Shown: positions 9,141 through 17,966, counted from the stretch's first letter. The stretch: 64,000 nt of DNA from JAXMBN01 sp046349875 (GCA_046349875.1 JAXMBN010000006.1:62001-126000), one strand, 5' to 3'. The notes: generated by a model not told the origin, from the sequence alone. Numbers and translations: made by a program.

Positions 9141-10310
9141 ATGGTTCACTACCCGAACGGCAAGAAGTATGGGGTCATGAGAAACCATAAACGCCGGCGT
9201 GGTGTTGCGATTGTCCTCGCCCTTTTCTTGATGACGGTGTTGATAGGAATGTTGGCCTTCTCGGTCGACATCGGGTACCTCGCAGCTTCGAAATCCGAAC
9301 TGCGACGTACCGCTGACTCTGCTGCATTGGCAGGAGCCTGGCAGGTTCTTGATTCTTCAATTCAAGGACAAAACGAAGGGGTGATGACCAGTGCTGTGGT
9401 CACAACCACCTCTCAGGCAGCGACGCTGAATCGCGTCTGCAATGCCTCTCCAACATTGTCGACGAGTCAGGACATCTCGGTAGGCTATTTGCCAAGTCTC
9501 GAAGCTGGTTCCTCGCTCACAACCAACCCCAATAACCCGTATCGCGCGGTCAAGGTGGTTATTCGAAGGACGGAACAATCGAATGGTAAAGTACCTTACT
9601 TCTTTGCCAGGATCTTTGGCAAGAACGGCCACGAGTTAACAGCCGAAGCAACGGCAGCCACTGCCACTCAAGTTCGAGGATTCAATTCTCCGAGTGGAGG
9701 TTGCGGGGATACCCTGGATATCCTCCCTTTCGCGCTCGACGAAACCACCTGGAATGATTTGATGAATGGTGGAGGAACGGATAGTTATCGAGTGAATTCA
9801 GCGACCGGATCGGTTGTGTCAGGCACCGATGGTATCAAAGAGGTAAATCTTTACCCACAAGGGACTGGATCGCCTGGAAATCGTGGAACGGTTGATATCG
9901 GTGGAGCCAACAACAGCACCGCCGACATCGCAAGGCAGATCGTCCATGGGATATCGGCCGAGGATCTTGTGGATCTTGGAAAGCCTCTACTTCTCGATGC
10001 GCTGGGGGAAATGACCCTGAATGGAGACACCGGAATCAGCGCTGGCGTCAAAGATGAATTAACTTCGATCATCGGCCAAGTACGGATCATACCGGTCTTC
10101 TCGACGGTCAGCATGAATGGAAACAACGCGATGTACAAGATCAAGAAATGGGTTGGCGTTCGCATCATGGCCGTTCGACTCACCGGACCAATGAAGTCGA
10201 AGCATGTGATGGTGCAACCTGCTCCTGTCATCATCCGTAACGTCGTACCGGGAGATGCATCGCGGTCATGGAGTAGCCACGTCTATTCGCCAGTTGTCCT
10301 TGTTCACTAA
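9141..10310 (+). CDS. TadG-like pilus assembly / surface protein
   Basis: 389 residues starting at an ATG preceded by AAAGGAGAGG. The N-terminus carries basic residues, a single hydrophobic helix (VAIVLALFLMTVLIGMLAFS, residues ~24-43) and then DIGYLAASKSELRRTADSAA, the hallmark of the TadG-type N-terminal domain in which a type IV-pilin-like helix is followed by the mature protein. The rest (~340 residues) is probably extracytoplasmic, Ser/Thr/Gly-rich and of unknown fold. In tad systems such proteins are minor pseudopilins or anchors. The ATPase TadA and platform TadB/TadC genes are not in the window, so they must be elsewhere if the system is active. Confidence 0.8.
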   Translation: MVHYPNGKKYGVMRNHKRRRGVAIVLALFLMTVLIGMLAFSVDIGYLAASKSELRRTADSAALAGAWQVLDSSIQGQNEGVMTSAVVTTTSQAATLNRVCNASPTLSTSQDISVGYLPSLEAGSSLTTNPNNPYRAVKVVIRRTEQSNGKVPYFFARIFGKNGHELTAEATAATATQVRGFNSPSGGCGDTLDILPFALDETTWNDLMNGGGTDSYRVNSATGSVVSGTDGIKEVNLYPQGTGSPGNRGTVDIGGANNSTADIARQIVHGISAEDLVDLGKPLLLDALGEMTLNGDTGISAGVKDELTSIIGQVRIIPVFSTVSMNGNNAMYKIKKWVGVRIMAVRLTGPMKSKHVMVQPAPVIIRNVVPGDASRSWSSHVYSPVVLVH

Positions 10311-10371
10311 TCGTTCGTATGGGAATGTCTTCACTACTTTCCGTAACGCAAGTATGAAGAAAGAGCTGATC

Positions 10372-10806
10372 ATGTTGAAGGCTAATAAAGTAAAACGTAG
10401 GGTAAATCGAACGAAAACGCGAGATCGTCAAGGGGCCGCCTTGGTCGAGTTTGCCTTGGTGGCTCCTCTCATGATTCTCTTCTCGCTGGGATTGATTGAG
10501 ATGGGGCGAATGACGATGGTCAAACAGTTGTTGACCAATATTTCGCGCGAAGGAGCCCGACTGGCAACGTTACCGAACGCTACCAATCAATCGGTGACTA
10601 ATGAACTTGAGGATTTGCTGGAAGGATCGAGTATTGTTGGATCGCAGATCACCATTTCCCCATCGATCACGTCCACTTCGGCAGGATCCTTTGTGACGGT
10701 ATCGATCAGCGTGCACTCGGAAAACGTAAGCTGGCTTCCGACACCCTTGTTCATGGGTGGCAAATCCGTGCAGGCATCGACCAGCATGCGACGTGAAAGC
10801 CTTTAG
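10372..10806 (+). CDS. TadE-like pseudopilin
   Basis: About 144 residues. DRQGAALVEFALVAPLMILF near the N-terminus is the TadE signature: a short basic leader, then a conserved Glu five residues into the hydrophobic helix, then ISREGARLAT. ATGs at 10354 and 10372 are both possible; the second has a purine-rich AAGAAAGAG before it and is preferred, while starts further upstream lie in sequence without family resemblance. It follows the TadG-like gene by about 60 bases and is probably cotranscribed. Its last four bases overlap the convergent flippase gene. Confidence 0.78.
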   Translation: MLKANKVKRRVNRTKTRDRQGAALVEFALVAPLMILFSLGLIEMGRMTMVKQLLTNISREGARLATLPNATNQSVTNELEDLLEGSSIVGSQITISPSITSTSAGSFVTVSISVHSENVSWLPTPLFMGGKSVQASTSMRRESL

Positions 10807-12053
10807 AGTGAAGTTGCTTGCAGCTTTCGCTGAAGCCAATATAGTGCCGACAATCGAAAGATCGCCATGGCGACGACACCACAGCAAAATCCTATGGATG
10901 TTGTCAGGATGCTGGATGGCAAAAGAAGCGTTGAGCCAATCGAAACGACGAGGCCAATAGCGGCGGCCCACAAATCCAGATGAGGATGATTGGCGGCACA
11001 AAGACCGTTGGCTGCAATGTAACTGATGCCTTGAAAGAGAACAGCAAGAGAAAGCCAAAAGATGGGCCAACGTTGCCCTTGAAAATCTTCGCCAAAAATC
11101 ATGACCGCCAGCGGTTCGCCAATCAGGGATAACGCAAGGGTATATCCACCGAGGACGAATGCAATCAACGCTAAGCTTCGGATAACTGTTTTGAGCACGC
11201 CAAGCATTCCATGTTCGACGAAGGCTCGCGATGCTTGGGGGCCATGCAGACTGCTGACACCCAACAAAAATGGATTGGCAAGCAGGGCAATCGTATAACA
11301 AACCGTGTAGATATCGGCGTCGCGAAGAGGATCGCGACTAGAAGCTAAGTACCAGTTCGGGAAATAGGTTTGCGCCACAGCGCATAGGTTGCTAAGAACG
11401 ATCCACTGCCCATATCGCATCGTTCGCAAGGCATCATGCTTGAGCGTGTCGTTGGAAACGGAGAACTCCTGTCGATAGGAGTAGATGCATTGGAGTGAAA
11501 ACACAAGGCTGGCGACTCCCATGACACCGATGGCAAAGTTCGCGGTAAGTTGCTGCGTACCTAGTAAGGCGATCAGACCTGCCACCTGGAGAATGGAAAA
11601 TCCAATCTCCATCCATGCAATGGCTTTGATTCGACGATTGACAAATTGCCATCGGCGCATGAACTCGCGAAATAAGTGAAAGGGCAATGAAAGGCCGAGA
11701 GCAACTAGGACAGGACTGAGATCGGTGGTCATGGGCAGGTAATTTTGAAGACAATACCAGCCGAGTAGGACCATAGCTCCTAAGATTGCAAGTCCCATTG
11801 CAGTTGCAAGAAGATTGCCACCTAGCCGCGATTGATCGGACTTGGCTTCTCTCGGGAAAAAGACTTGATAGGGAGTGGTGATGAGGGACTCTTGAATCGT
11901 CGTGAACAGAATCAGCAGTGAGAACGCCAGCGAGTAGATTCCCAATTCACCATCGACTGCAAACTTTCCCAAAAGAAATGTGGTGAGGAAGCGCGTTCCA
12001 CTTAGGACTCCTTGATCCAGAATCGCCCAAATCGAATCACGAGAGTTTTTCAT
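10803..12053 (-). CDS. flippase / polysaccharide export protein of the MOP superfamily (Wzx-like)
   Basis: About 416 residues with some 12 predicted transmembrane helices spread over the whole length and very few charged loops. It opens with an amphipathic stretch and TTFLLGKFAVDGELGIYSLA, as in polysaccharide biosynthesis (PST) and lipid-linked oligosaccharide flippases, and has FREFMRRWQFV near residue 130. An in-frame GTG at 12071 would add six residues; ATG 12053 is preferred although neither has a strong ribosome-binding site. Such proteins move undecaprenyl-linked glycans across the inner membrane. No glycosyltransferases lie nearby, so the substrate is unknown. Confidence 0.75.
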   Translation of the reverse strand: MKNSRDSIWAILDQGVLSGTRFLTTFLLGKFAVDGELGIYSLAFSLLILFTTIQESLITTPYQVFFPREAKSDQSRLGGNLLATAMGLAILGAMVLLGWYCLQNYLPMTTDLSPVLVALGLSLPFHLFREFMRRWQFVNRRIKAIAWMEIGFSILQVAGLIALLGTQQLTANFAIGVMGVASLVFSLQCIYSYRQEFSVSNDTLKHDALRTMRYGQWIVLSNLCAVAQTYFPNWYLASSRDPLRDADIYTVCYTIALLANPFLLGVSSLHGPQASRAFVEHGMLGVLKTVIRSLALIAFVLGGYTLALSLIGEPLAVMIFGEDFQGQRWPIFWLSLAVLFQGISYIAANGLCAANHPHLDLWAAAIGLVVSIGSTLLLPSSILTTSIGFCCGVVAMAIFRLSALYWLQRKLQATSL

Positions 12054-12245
12054 GAGAAGTTGTGGGACCACGGACTCGCAAGGGATTTCACAAGCAGCAT
12101 CTGATGGATTGGGTCATCCCCTTTGATTCAGGGGTAATGTTCCTCGGTCAGGGCTCCAACGCGCTGCTCGTCCCATGATAGTCGGAAAGTGCCTACAATC
12201 CCATGGTGTTCCCTGGATGGTTTTCGGTGGGAGGGGCAATGTCGC

Positions 12246-12647
12246 TTAGTCTTGAGATATCTCGAGAATAAGATTCTGCTGATCGCGATCGATGTGGATC
12301 TCTTTTTTGAGAACCATTGGTGAAGGAATCACATGTGATGATGGTTCCAGCGGTGAGGCCATTCGCTGAATGGTGACTCGATAATTCCCGGCGGCGCAGC
12401 CTTCCGAACAACCTGTCCAAAGGACAAACTTTCCTTCTTGATCCGTCTGGCCACTCGCGGTTAGTCCGCCGCGAGCTTTGATTGGGGCAAAGTGGAGGAA
12501 TGCATTGGCAACAGGCTCTCCGTTCTGTTGGACAACTCCTTCCACCAAGTGAATTCGAGGGCGTTTGGGACCGCATCCGATTGGGAAAGCAACCACAAGA
12601 CTGGTTGCGAAGGTTGCGAATACGGTCCAGGAGGAAAGGGAATTCAT
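12246..12647 (-). CDS. small lipoprotein with transthyretin/carboxypeptidase-regulatory-like domain
   Basis: 133 residues. An N-terminal hydrophobic signal (residues ~8-22) ends in a plausible lipobox, FPIGCGPK, so the mature protein is probably lipid-anchored at the Cys. The rest is one beta-sandwich: VEGVVQQNGEPVANAFLHF, a GQTDQEGKF turn and NYRVTI, the pattern of carboxypeptidase regulatory-like domains. It shares this plan with the next gene upstream (12663-13082), which lies only 15 bases away, so the two look like a diverged tandem pair. In planctomycetes such lipoproteins commonly follow DUF1559 prepilins, as here. Confidence 0.72.
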   Translation of the reverse strand: MNSLSSWTVFATFATSLVVAFPIGCGPKRPRIHLVEGVVQQNGEPVANAFLHFAPIKARGGLTASGQTDQEGKFVLWTGCSEGCAAGNYRVTIQRMASPLEPSSHVIPSPMVLKKEIHIDRDQQNLILEISQD

Positions 12648-12662
12648 TAAGACGTCAGGCGG

Positions 12663-13082
12663 TCAATCAAGATTGAGTGCGAGGTTGGATTCATTCTTGG
12701 TAACGTCGTATTTCATGGGCGAACGACCTGGACCGAATTTTGCGATGACGGCCAAATAGTCGGGTTCGGTGCTCGTCTTGCTTCCAACGTCAATCAAGGG
12801 ATCGTGGGCAATCACTGTATGCTCACCGGGAAATACCCCTGGGTTATCGTAAGCTACTTTTAGCTCAAATTTTCCATTGGCATCGGTAAAGCCGGTGGCC
12901 TGGGCTTTGGTCATCTCATCTAAGGGTTTGAAAATAATCATCAAGTTGGGAACGGGTTTCCCTTTGTGTGTGACTGTACCTTTGATCCGATAGAGCTTGG
13001 GTCCATTATCACCGCATCCCGTCACCGCTATCATACAAAGAGCAAGGCATCCCAAAAGGACTCGCGATTTCAATGCGAACAT
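12663..13082 (-). CDS. small lipoprotein with transthyretin-like domain
   Basis: 139 residues. The start at 13082 is chosen because it places a signal peptide (LLGCLALCMIAVTGCGDN) with a lipobox VTGC at the N-terminus; the longer ORF upstream to 13214 has no such logic and runs through a hairpin. The domain shows IKGTVTHKGKPVPNLMIIF, GFTDANGKFEL and EHTVIA, matching the carboxypeptidase-regulatory-like fold. It sits downstream of the DUF1559 prepilin gene, separated by a stem-loop, which suggests reduced read-through relative to the prepilin. The function is unknown, probably periplasmic or outer-membrane associated. Confidence 0.75.
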   Translation of the reverse strand: MFALKSRVLLGCLALCMIAVTGCGDNGPKLYRIKGTVTHKGKPVPNLMIIFKPLDEMTKAQATGFTDANGKFELKVAYDNPGVFPGEHTVIAHDPLIDVGSKTSTEPDYLAVIAKFGPGRSPMKYDVTKNESNLALNLD

Positions 13083-13164
13083 ACGGTTTCCTATCCGAGT
13101 GGGTTGAATTTGAAAACTGATCCACGTACAAGGTTCGGAGCCTTGTATCCAATGATTCCAAAAT

Positions 13165-13195
13165 GGGGCTTTCCAGAATTGCTTCGGAAAGCCCC
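13165..13195 (-). terminator. stem-loop between the DUF1559 gene and the following lipoprotein gene
   Basis: A perfect 10-bp inverted repeat, GGGGCTTTCC at 13165-13174 and GGAAAGCCCC at 13186-13195, with an 11-base loop. Read on the minus strand it begins about 20 bases after the DUF1559 stop and is followed by ATTTTGG. The short T run makes it a partial terminator or an mRNA-stabilising stem rather than a full stop. Confidence 0.6.
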
Positions 13196-13215
13196 GACAG
13201 GACGTTGAAATCAAC

Positions 13216-14250
13216 TTAGTTTTCCACGGTAACTACTTCGTTGCCATTTCGAGTGAACATGGCTCGCCAAGGAATCGTCGCTACTGTGTTGGGAACAAAA
13301 CGCACGCTGCCATCGCAATTGGCGGTGTTGATGCCGCCGGTATGCCAGCTTCGTGTATTCCGACCAACAAGTCCGATTCCTACCCCATTGGAAAGAGGGC
13401 TGCCAACACGGGAAACTTGGAAGATTGGATCCATGTTGGGTGGGAACGGCGTGTCGGCTTGATTGGAAAGGGCCAAACCTTGGGACTGGTGATTCGTCCA
13501 GATGAACGGGTTGGTTGGGTATTTCCACTTGGGAATGGCTGAAGCTTGTTCAAGAATCATGAACGTATTGGAAGTACCGTCAGTGATCCATGCCATCTGA
13601 ACGTAGCTGGCTTTGAAGCCTATCCCATTCCCTGCAGTGGCTCGTTCTGTGCAGCACGAGCTTAGGTTGGTGCCACCAGGCAGTGGGTTCGCTGCAGTCG
13701 ATTGGCCCTGTCCAGCATTCATTGCATAGTCTTTGTACATGCCGGGGGAGCCGATTCGTGGCGTGCTTGGGCACGAAAAGGTTGGTGGCATGGAAGAGCA
13801 TTGAGCTTTGTTGAACTGAGCTGCAGTCGTTGCGTCAGGGCCAGTCGTATAAAACCATGCGTCACCGCGTTCTTCAACCCAAGGACGCTGACTAAAGTTG
13901 AGTTGGTTGTACAGGGCGGTTTGCTCCATGAAGGGCAAAACGAAGGCTGGCCAACTCCACATTCCGTCGTAGAACTGCCCATTGGCCGTACCGTCGGTTC
14001 CAGCATTTGTGTTTGTAGCGCCAACTCCGATGGTTCTCCACGCCGTTACCCCAGCGGGAAACGCTTTGAAGGTATCATGGTAGTTGTGCATTGCGATGGC
14101 CAAATTGTGGATGTTGTTTTGGCACTGCATGCGTCGCGCTGCTTCGCGAGCTTGTTGGACGGCGGGCAACAAAAGGCCCACCAAGATCCCGATGATGGCA
14201 ATCACCACCAGTAATTCCACGAGAGTGAATCCGGTACGAATGCGAGACAT
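13216..14250 (-). CDS. DUF1559 prepilin-like secreted protein
   Basis: 344 residues. It starts at the ATG at 14250, preceded by AGGAG, giving a short leader and GFTLVELLVVIAIIGILVGL, the type IV prepilin/pseudopilin cleavage site and helix. This is followed by LPAVQQAREAARRMQCQNN and HNYHDTFKAFPAG, the DUF1559 signature. Near the C-terminus lies the family motif with GGINTANCDGSVRFV. These proteins are hugely expanded in planctomycetes and are thought to be extracellular pseudopilin-like proteins, with exact roles unknown. Two transthyretin-like lipoproteins follow downstream on the same strand. Confidence 0.92.
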   Translation of the reverse strand: MSRIRTGFTLVELLVVIAIIGILVGLLLPAVQQAREAARRMQCQNNIHNLAIAMHNYHDTFKAFPAGVTAWRTIGVGATNTNAGTDGTANGQFYDGMWSWPAFVLPFMEQTALYNQLNFSQRPWVEERGDAWFYTTGPDATTAAQFNKAQCSSMPPTFSCPSTPRIGSPGMYKDYAMNAGQGQSTAANPLPGGTNLSSCCTERATAGNGIGFKASYVQMAWITDGTSNTFMILEQASAIPKWKYPTNPFIWTNHQSQGLALSNQADTPFPPNMDPIFQVSRVGSPLSNGVGIGLVGRNTRSWHTGGINTANCDGSVRFVPNTVATIPWRAMFTRNGNEVVTVEN

Positions 14251-14449
14251 TTCCGAAACTCCTAGTAAAAAGGAAGGGGCCCACAAGGTCGAACCAGTTT
14301 CTTGACTGGGGTCAGGAAAGAAAATCGGTAAGATTAAGAAGGCAAGAAGTAGATCGGCTTTGGGGGGGTTATGCGTCGCTAAAACCGCGACAAGGGCGGG
14401 TTAACCAGCAAAGTAGCACTTACCAGAGGGGGGAGTCAACTAAAATCTC

Positions 14450-15568
14450 ATGATACGTGACATTTTTCTGAGAAACCTTTTTGATGGTTTGGGGTTGTCG
14501 CGATTCGATTCACGTTCGTCATTGGGTATTTCAAGCTCATTCGCGATGCTAAGTTTGGTCGCGATCTCGTTGGTCATTGGATGTGGAAAGCAACCACGCC
14601 AAGCGAGGCGTGGAGTTCCACGAGAGCTGGAGCGGACTGGAACTATCAATTCCACTTCAAAGACGATGTATCCGCTCATGGTGGGTGGGGATCCGATCGA
14701 AAATTGGTATCCAAGATCACCGATGCTTTCTCCTGCCAATGAGACCTTTGGCGAAGCTTTGCGTTCAATGGGAAAAGACGTCGCACGATCGCAAATGTTG
14801 TTCGTAGAGGCTGGGCATCAGATTCGGGACAAAATGCAGTTGCAACCAATGACTCTTGAAGATGAAGACCGTTTTTTTGCGAGTGAAGCACTGTTTCAGC
14901 AAGCTTGTGTCTTAGCGGAAACGCGGCATCTGGAAGATGCTCTTGAAGCGATTCGTGTTGCTCAAGCCAACGGCTTTTACGACGTCGATCGATTGATCCG
15001 TTCGAATCGACTAAACAATCTTAATAATGATGAGCGTTTTCATGCCATTCTTGAAGCGATGCGAGCATCGCAAGAAAGCGAAGTCGCAAGCCGAGTGCGC
15101 TTTGCGCTTGGAGGTACATCTACGTTTGGGCTAATGATCACTGACTTCATTTCGCTCGAGCCTGGTGAAGAGCGTTCGAATAACAAACGGTGGAAGCTCT
15201 ATTATTGCATGGGCCATACAAGTCCACCCTGTATGGAGATGATTGATACCCTTGTTGAACTTTATCCAGAATGGAAAAGAAAGGACTGGGAGTTTGTCAC
15301 GATTCTCTTAGAGCCCCCCGAATTCCGGCAGGATTTCGCAACATTGCGGAAATGGAAAACAAGCTCGAATCATCCTTTTCGAGTGTTGGTTGTAGGAGAT
15401 CTTCGTACCTATTCGAATATGCGAGGACTGGGTGCTTTTCCCTCAATCATTTTGGTTAATGATGAGGACATTGTGCACGCATCGATTAGCGGAATTCAAT
15501 CGCGGCTTGTCGTGGAAGGCATCTTGAAGGCGGTGAATGAAGAGCGAGAAGCGTTGTCCTCACTTTGA
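14450..15568 (+). CDS. thioredoxin-fold lipoprotein with SxxC in place of CxxC
   Basis: 372 residues. A hydrophobic segment near residues 30-45 ends in a lipobox LVIGCGKQ; an ATG at 14546 would give a more usual signal length. Residues ~105-215 are helical and TPR-like (ALFQQACVLAETRHLEDALEAI). The last ~150 residues have a thioredoxin-like fold: a beta strand then CMGHTSPPCMEMID and later GAFPSIILVN, where the Pro would be the cis-proline. The usual CPPC is TSPPC here, so only the second Cys remains at the standard position, although another Cys lies six residues earlier. Disulfide exchange of the normal kind is therefore doubtful. A GGGGGGAG stretch lies upstream of the start. Confidence 0.65.
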   Translation: MIRDIFLRNLFDGLGLSRFDSRSSLGISSSFAMLSLVAISLVIGCGKQPRQARRGVPRELERTGTINSTSKTMYPLMVGGDPIENWYPRSPMLSPANETFGEALRSMGKDVARSQMLFVEAGHQIRDKMQLQPMTLEDEDRFFASEALFQQACVLAETRHLEDALEAIRVAQANGFYDVDRLIRSNRLNNLNNDERFHAILEAMRASQESEVASRVRFALGGTSTFGLMITDFISLEPGEERSNNKRWKLYYCMGHTSPPCMEMIDTLVELYPEWKRKDWEFVTILLEPPEFRQDFATLRKWKTSSNHPFRVLVVGDLRTYSNMRGLGAFPSIILVNDEDIVHASISGIQSRLVVEGILKAVNEEREALSSL

Positions 15569-15931
15569 TACCGAGAGTATCCAATCGAATACGCAATCAA
15601 ACGGGGCTTTTTGCCAATGCTTTGAAAGGTACGGTACTTGAAAGAGAGTGAGTGCCGAATAACCGTGCAAAGATGCTTCTAATTCCTAAGTTCGCCTTGT
15701 AATAGAGGACCATTTTCCCCTGCACAGAATAAGACTCTTCCATTGGCACAGCATTTGAGTATTGGTTTCCGAAGGAAGTGTTTTGAAGTTGCGCCAACTA
15801 GAGTTCGGAGAGGTAAAGCCCGCCGATCTCTGACTAGCGCAACTTCAAATCGTACGCGTCGGGTTGCAAAAAAACTCGAAAGCGCAACTTCAAAAAGGCA
15901 ATATTCGGTTTCGCTTGCAGGGGAGTTTGAA
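15569..15931. other. 363-bp intergenic region carrying a repeated 13-14-base motif
   Basis: No gene was recognised. It contains three copies of GCGCAACTTCAAA: inverted at 15781-15794 and direct at 15837-15849 and 15882-15895. The ORF of the next gene extends upstream through this stretch (to 15743), but that part has no protein-like features. Confidence 0.55.
15781..15895. repeat. triplicated 13-14-base motif (one inverted, two direct copies)
   Basis: TTTTGAAGTTGCGC at 15781-15794 is the exact reverse complement of GCGCAACTTCAAAA at 15882-15895, and GCGCAACTTCAAA also occurs at 15837-15849. It lies 37-150 bases upstream of the ATG at 15932, so operator sites or a leader-RNA structure are both possible. 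Confidence 0.6.
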
Positions 15932-16537
15932 ATGGGAATCGTGAAGACAAGGGGAGCATTCGCATTGATTGCTCCGGTATTGGGAATCGTTTGGCTGTGC
16001 ACTTTCGGGTCCGATAATGCGGAAGCTGCAAATCGCTGGAATCGAGCGAAAGGACCTGTGACTGTTCTGTTTGATAATGCCAAGAGCATTGAGAAACGAT
16101 TGGACTATCTCGAATGCCATGGGTATTCCCATCAAATCGCGCATTCTTTAGTGCATGCTGTTGGCGAGGTAAAAGAGGCATTGTATGCCGATGCCGATGC
16201 TTGGCGGCTGGAAGCCTCTTTGCACGAAGTACAAAGTCTGAACCGAAGGCTAATTGAGGTTGTGCAATCGCGACATAGCTTGCATGAAGATTCGCGATTG
16301 CGACATGATATCGAACGATTTCAGGATCGGATCAGTGTCTTAGAACGCGAAGTTCGCAAATGCGTTCTCGCTTCCAAACCTGCTTGTCCGATGGAAGAGC
16401 ATTATCCATCGCCTAGCGTTCCATCGCGTCGAGGCTTTGAGTTTCGACTTCAGATACCTGCACCACCAACATCACACTATCGTCCTAGCGTTGAAGTTTT
16501 GCCACCGTGGAGAATGGAGCCCAGCATTGCCCTATGA
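15932..16537 (+). CDS. small secreted helical protein of unknown function
   Basis: About 201 residues from an ATG preceded by GGGGAG at a good distance. The N-terminus is a signal peptide (GAFALIAPVLGIVWLCTFGS, then NAEAAN with a likely cleavage after AEA). The middle is strongly helical with regular Leu/Arg/Glu spacing (LERE, RLIEVVQSRHSLHEDS). The C-terminal ~60 residues are Pro/Ser-rich. I know no named family. The longer ORF starting at 15743 is rejected because the extra residues are not signal-like. It is convergent with the DUF58 gene. Confidence 0.6.
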   Translation: MGIVKTRGAFALIAPVLGIVWLCTFGSDNAEAANRWNRAKGPVTVLFDNAKSIEKRLDYLECHGYSHQIAHSLVHAVGEVKEALYADADAWRLEASLHEVQSLNRRLIEVVQSRHSLHEDSRLRHDIERFQDRISVLEREVRKCVLASKPACPMEEHYPSPSVPSRRGFEFRLQIPAPPTSHYRPSVEVLPPWRMEPSIAL

Positions 16538-16559
16538 GTTCTGATCCCATCGAGTTTGC

Positions 16560-17966
16560 TTAAAGAATGTGTTTGGCTTTTACCTCGAGGTATTGATTGA
16601 CCAAAGGACTTGTCAATTGTTCGGGGAAGGCATCGACGACAAGTACACCGGCATTGTGAAGTTTGAACATTACTTCATGACGCCAATTGAGAATTCGTGC
16701 AGCAGCTGCGCTTCGATACAAAACTTGGTCATCATTGGAAGGATTGTCCGCGAAGTCAAAGATGCGGTGATCGCGCAGAAGGGTTAGTAGAGGTAAATGT
16801 TTTCCACTGAGATTTGCTAGATAGCTGGTAATCTGATTCGAGGTCACTTCATCGATAACATTGGTGACCAACACCACTAGCGACCGACGACGGCAATGCT
16901 TTGAGAGATAAAGGAATGCTTCGTCGAAACGCGAGTGAACCATGTTGGGAAATCGATTGAATCCAGCATGGAGTAAACGGTTCATCTGGCTTGGGCCGCT
17001 TCGAAGGGGAACAAATTCATGGATCGTATCCGAGAAGCAGAGTAATCCTACCGAATCTCCTTGATGCAGGGCCACGTAGCTCAGCATTAAGATCGAGTTG
17101 AAGGCGTGGTCGAGCAAGGAAAGATTGTGCGACTCATTGGCCATCATTCTTCCGCAGTCGAGCATGAAGATGACCCGTTGGCTTTGATCGGATTGAAACT
17201 GTTTGACGGTTAGTTTTTGGCGGCGAGCAGTGGAACGCCAGTCGATATGTTTGTAATTGTCGTCGACGGTGTAGTCGCGAAGGCGTTCGAAGTTGTTGTC
17301 TTGGCCTAGCTTTCGGGTTTGGCGGACGCCGATCAAGCTCAATCGATTGGTTCGCGCCAGAATCGCATACTCGGCAAGTTGTTTCATGTCAGGATAGACG
17401 TGCAAAGTCCCTGGACAAGAATACGAACAGTATTTGGACCAGAATCCCAATCGACTTTGAAAGCGAATGTAAACCTTTTCGAGATTAAAGGCACCACGTC
17501 GGAGAGGAGTGATCCAATATTGGATTTCTTTGCAGGCTCGTGGGCCAAGATCCATCGACTCGAATTCGCGATAGGTAGATAGTCCATCTACAATATCATC
17601 CACGATATCGAATCGTATCCCGAAGGAACTATTGTTCCATAGCGTGAGCTTAATGGGATGCGGAGCTGCAATCGATGCCGCGCGTTGCATCGAACGTTCG
17701 ATGCGTAGGTGCGAAGCGCCAGCCAACAAAAAATAATCGACCGTGACGATGAGCCCCAGAAGAACTTCGAAGAAGACTAAAGGGATCCAAGCGTGTGGAT
17801 GGAGAAGCACTCCAAAGGAAAGCAAGAAAAAGGCTGCAAAGGGCCATGCCCACCGCGCGGTCGGGTAGGTCTTCGAGAAAAGCCCCAGGCAAGCGATGGG
17901 TAGAACCATGCAAGCGACGAGGAGCCAAGGCAGACTGGCTAGCCAATGGATCATAGGGTGCTCCAT
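16560..17966 (-). CDS. DUF58 family protein (MoxR partner)
   Basis: 468 residues from ATG 17966, whose A is the last base of the MoxR stop codon (TGATG), so translation is coupled; the longer ORF up to 18203 lies inside moxR and is rejected. Two or three N-terminal membrane helices (residues ~1-70) precede a cytoplasmic domain with the DUF58 signature FERLRDYTVDDNYKHIDWRS followed by ARRQKLTVKQF. A von Willebrand-like strand follows with DCGRMM where a MIDAS DxSxS might be expected, so metal binding is doubtful. DUF58 proteins are thought to act with MoxR ATPases in maturation of envelope or enzyme complexes. It is the last gene of the minus-strand operon. Confidence 0.88.
   Translation of the reverse strand: MEHPMIHWLASLPWLLVACMVLPIACLGLFSKTYPTARWAWPFAAFFLLSFGVLLHPHAWIPLVFFEVLLGLIVTVDYFLLAGASHLRIERSMQRAASIAAPHPIKLTLWNNSSFGIRFDIVDDIVDGLSTYREFESMDLGPRACKEIQYWITPLRRGAFNLEKVYIRFQSRLGFWSKYCSYSCPGTLHVYPDMKQLAEYAILARTNRLSLIGVRQTRKLGQDNNFERLRDYTVDDNYKHIDWRSTARRQKLTVKQFQSDQSQRVIFMLDCGRMMANESHNLSLLDHAFNSILMLSYVALHQGDSVGLLCFSDTIHEFVPLRSGPSQMNRLLHAGFNRFPNMVHSRFDEAFLYLSKHCRRRSLVVLVTNVIDEVTSNQITSYLANLSGKHLPLLTLLRDHRIFDFADNPSNDDQVLYRSAAAARILNWRHEVMFKLHNAGVLVVDAFPEQLTSPLVNQYLEVKAKHIL

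Noticed and set aside
12117..12134. Short CCCCT/AGGGG hairpin upstream of the flippase start
   Set aside because: Five-base stem without T tract; too small to support a call.
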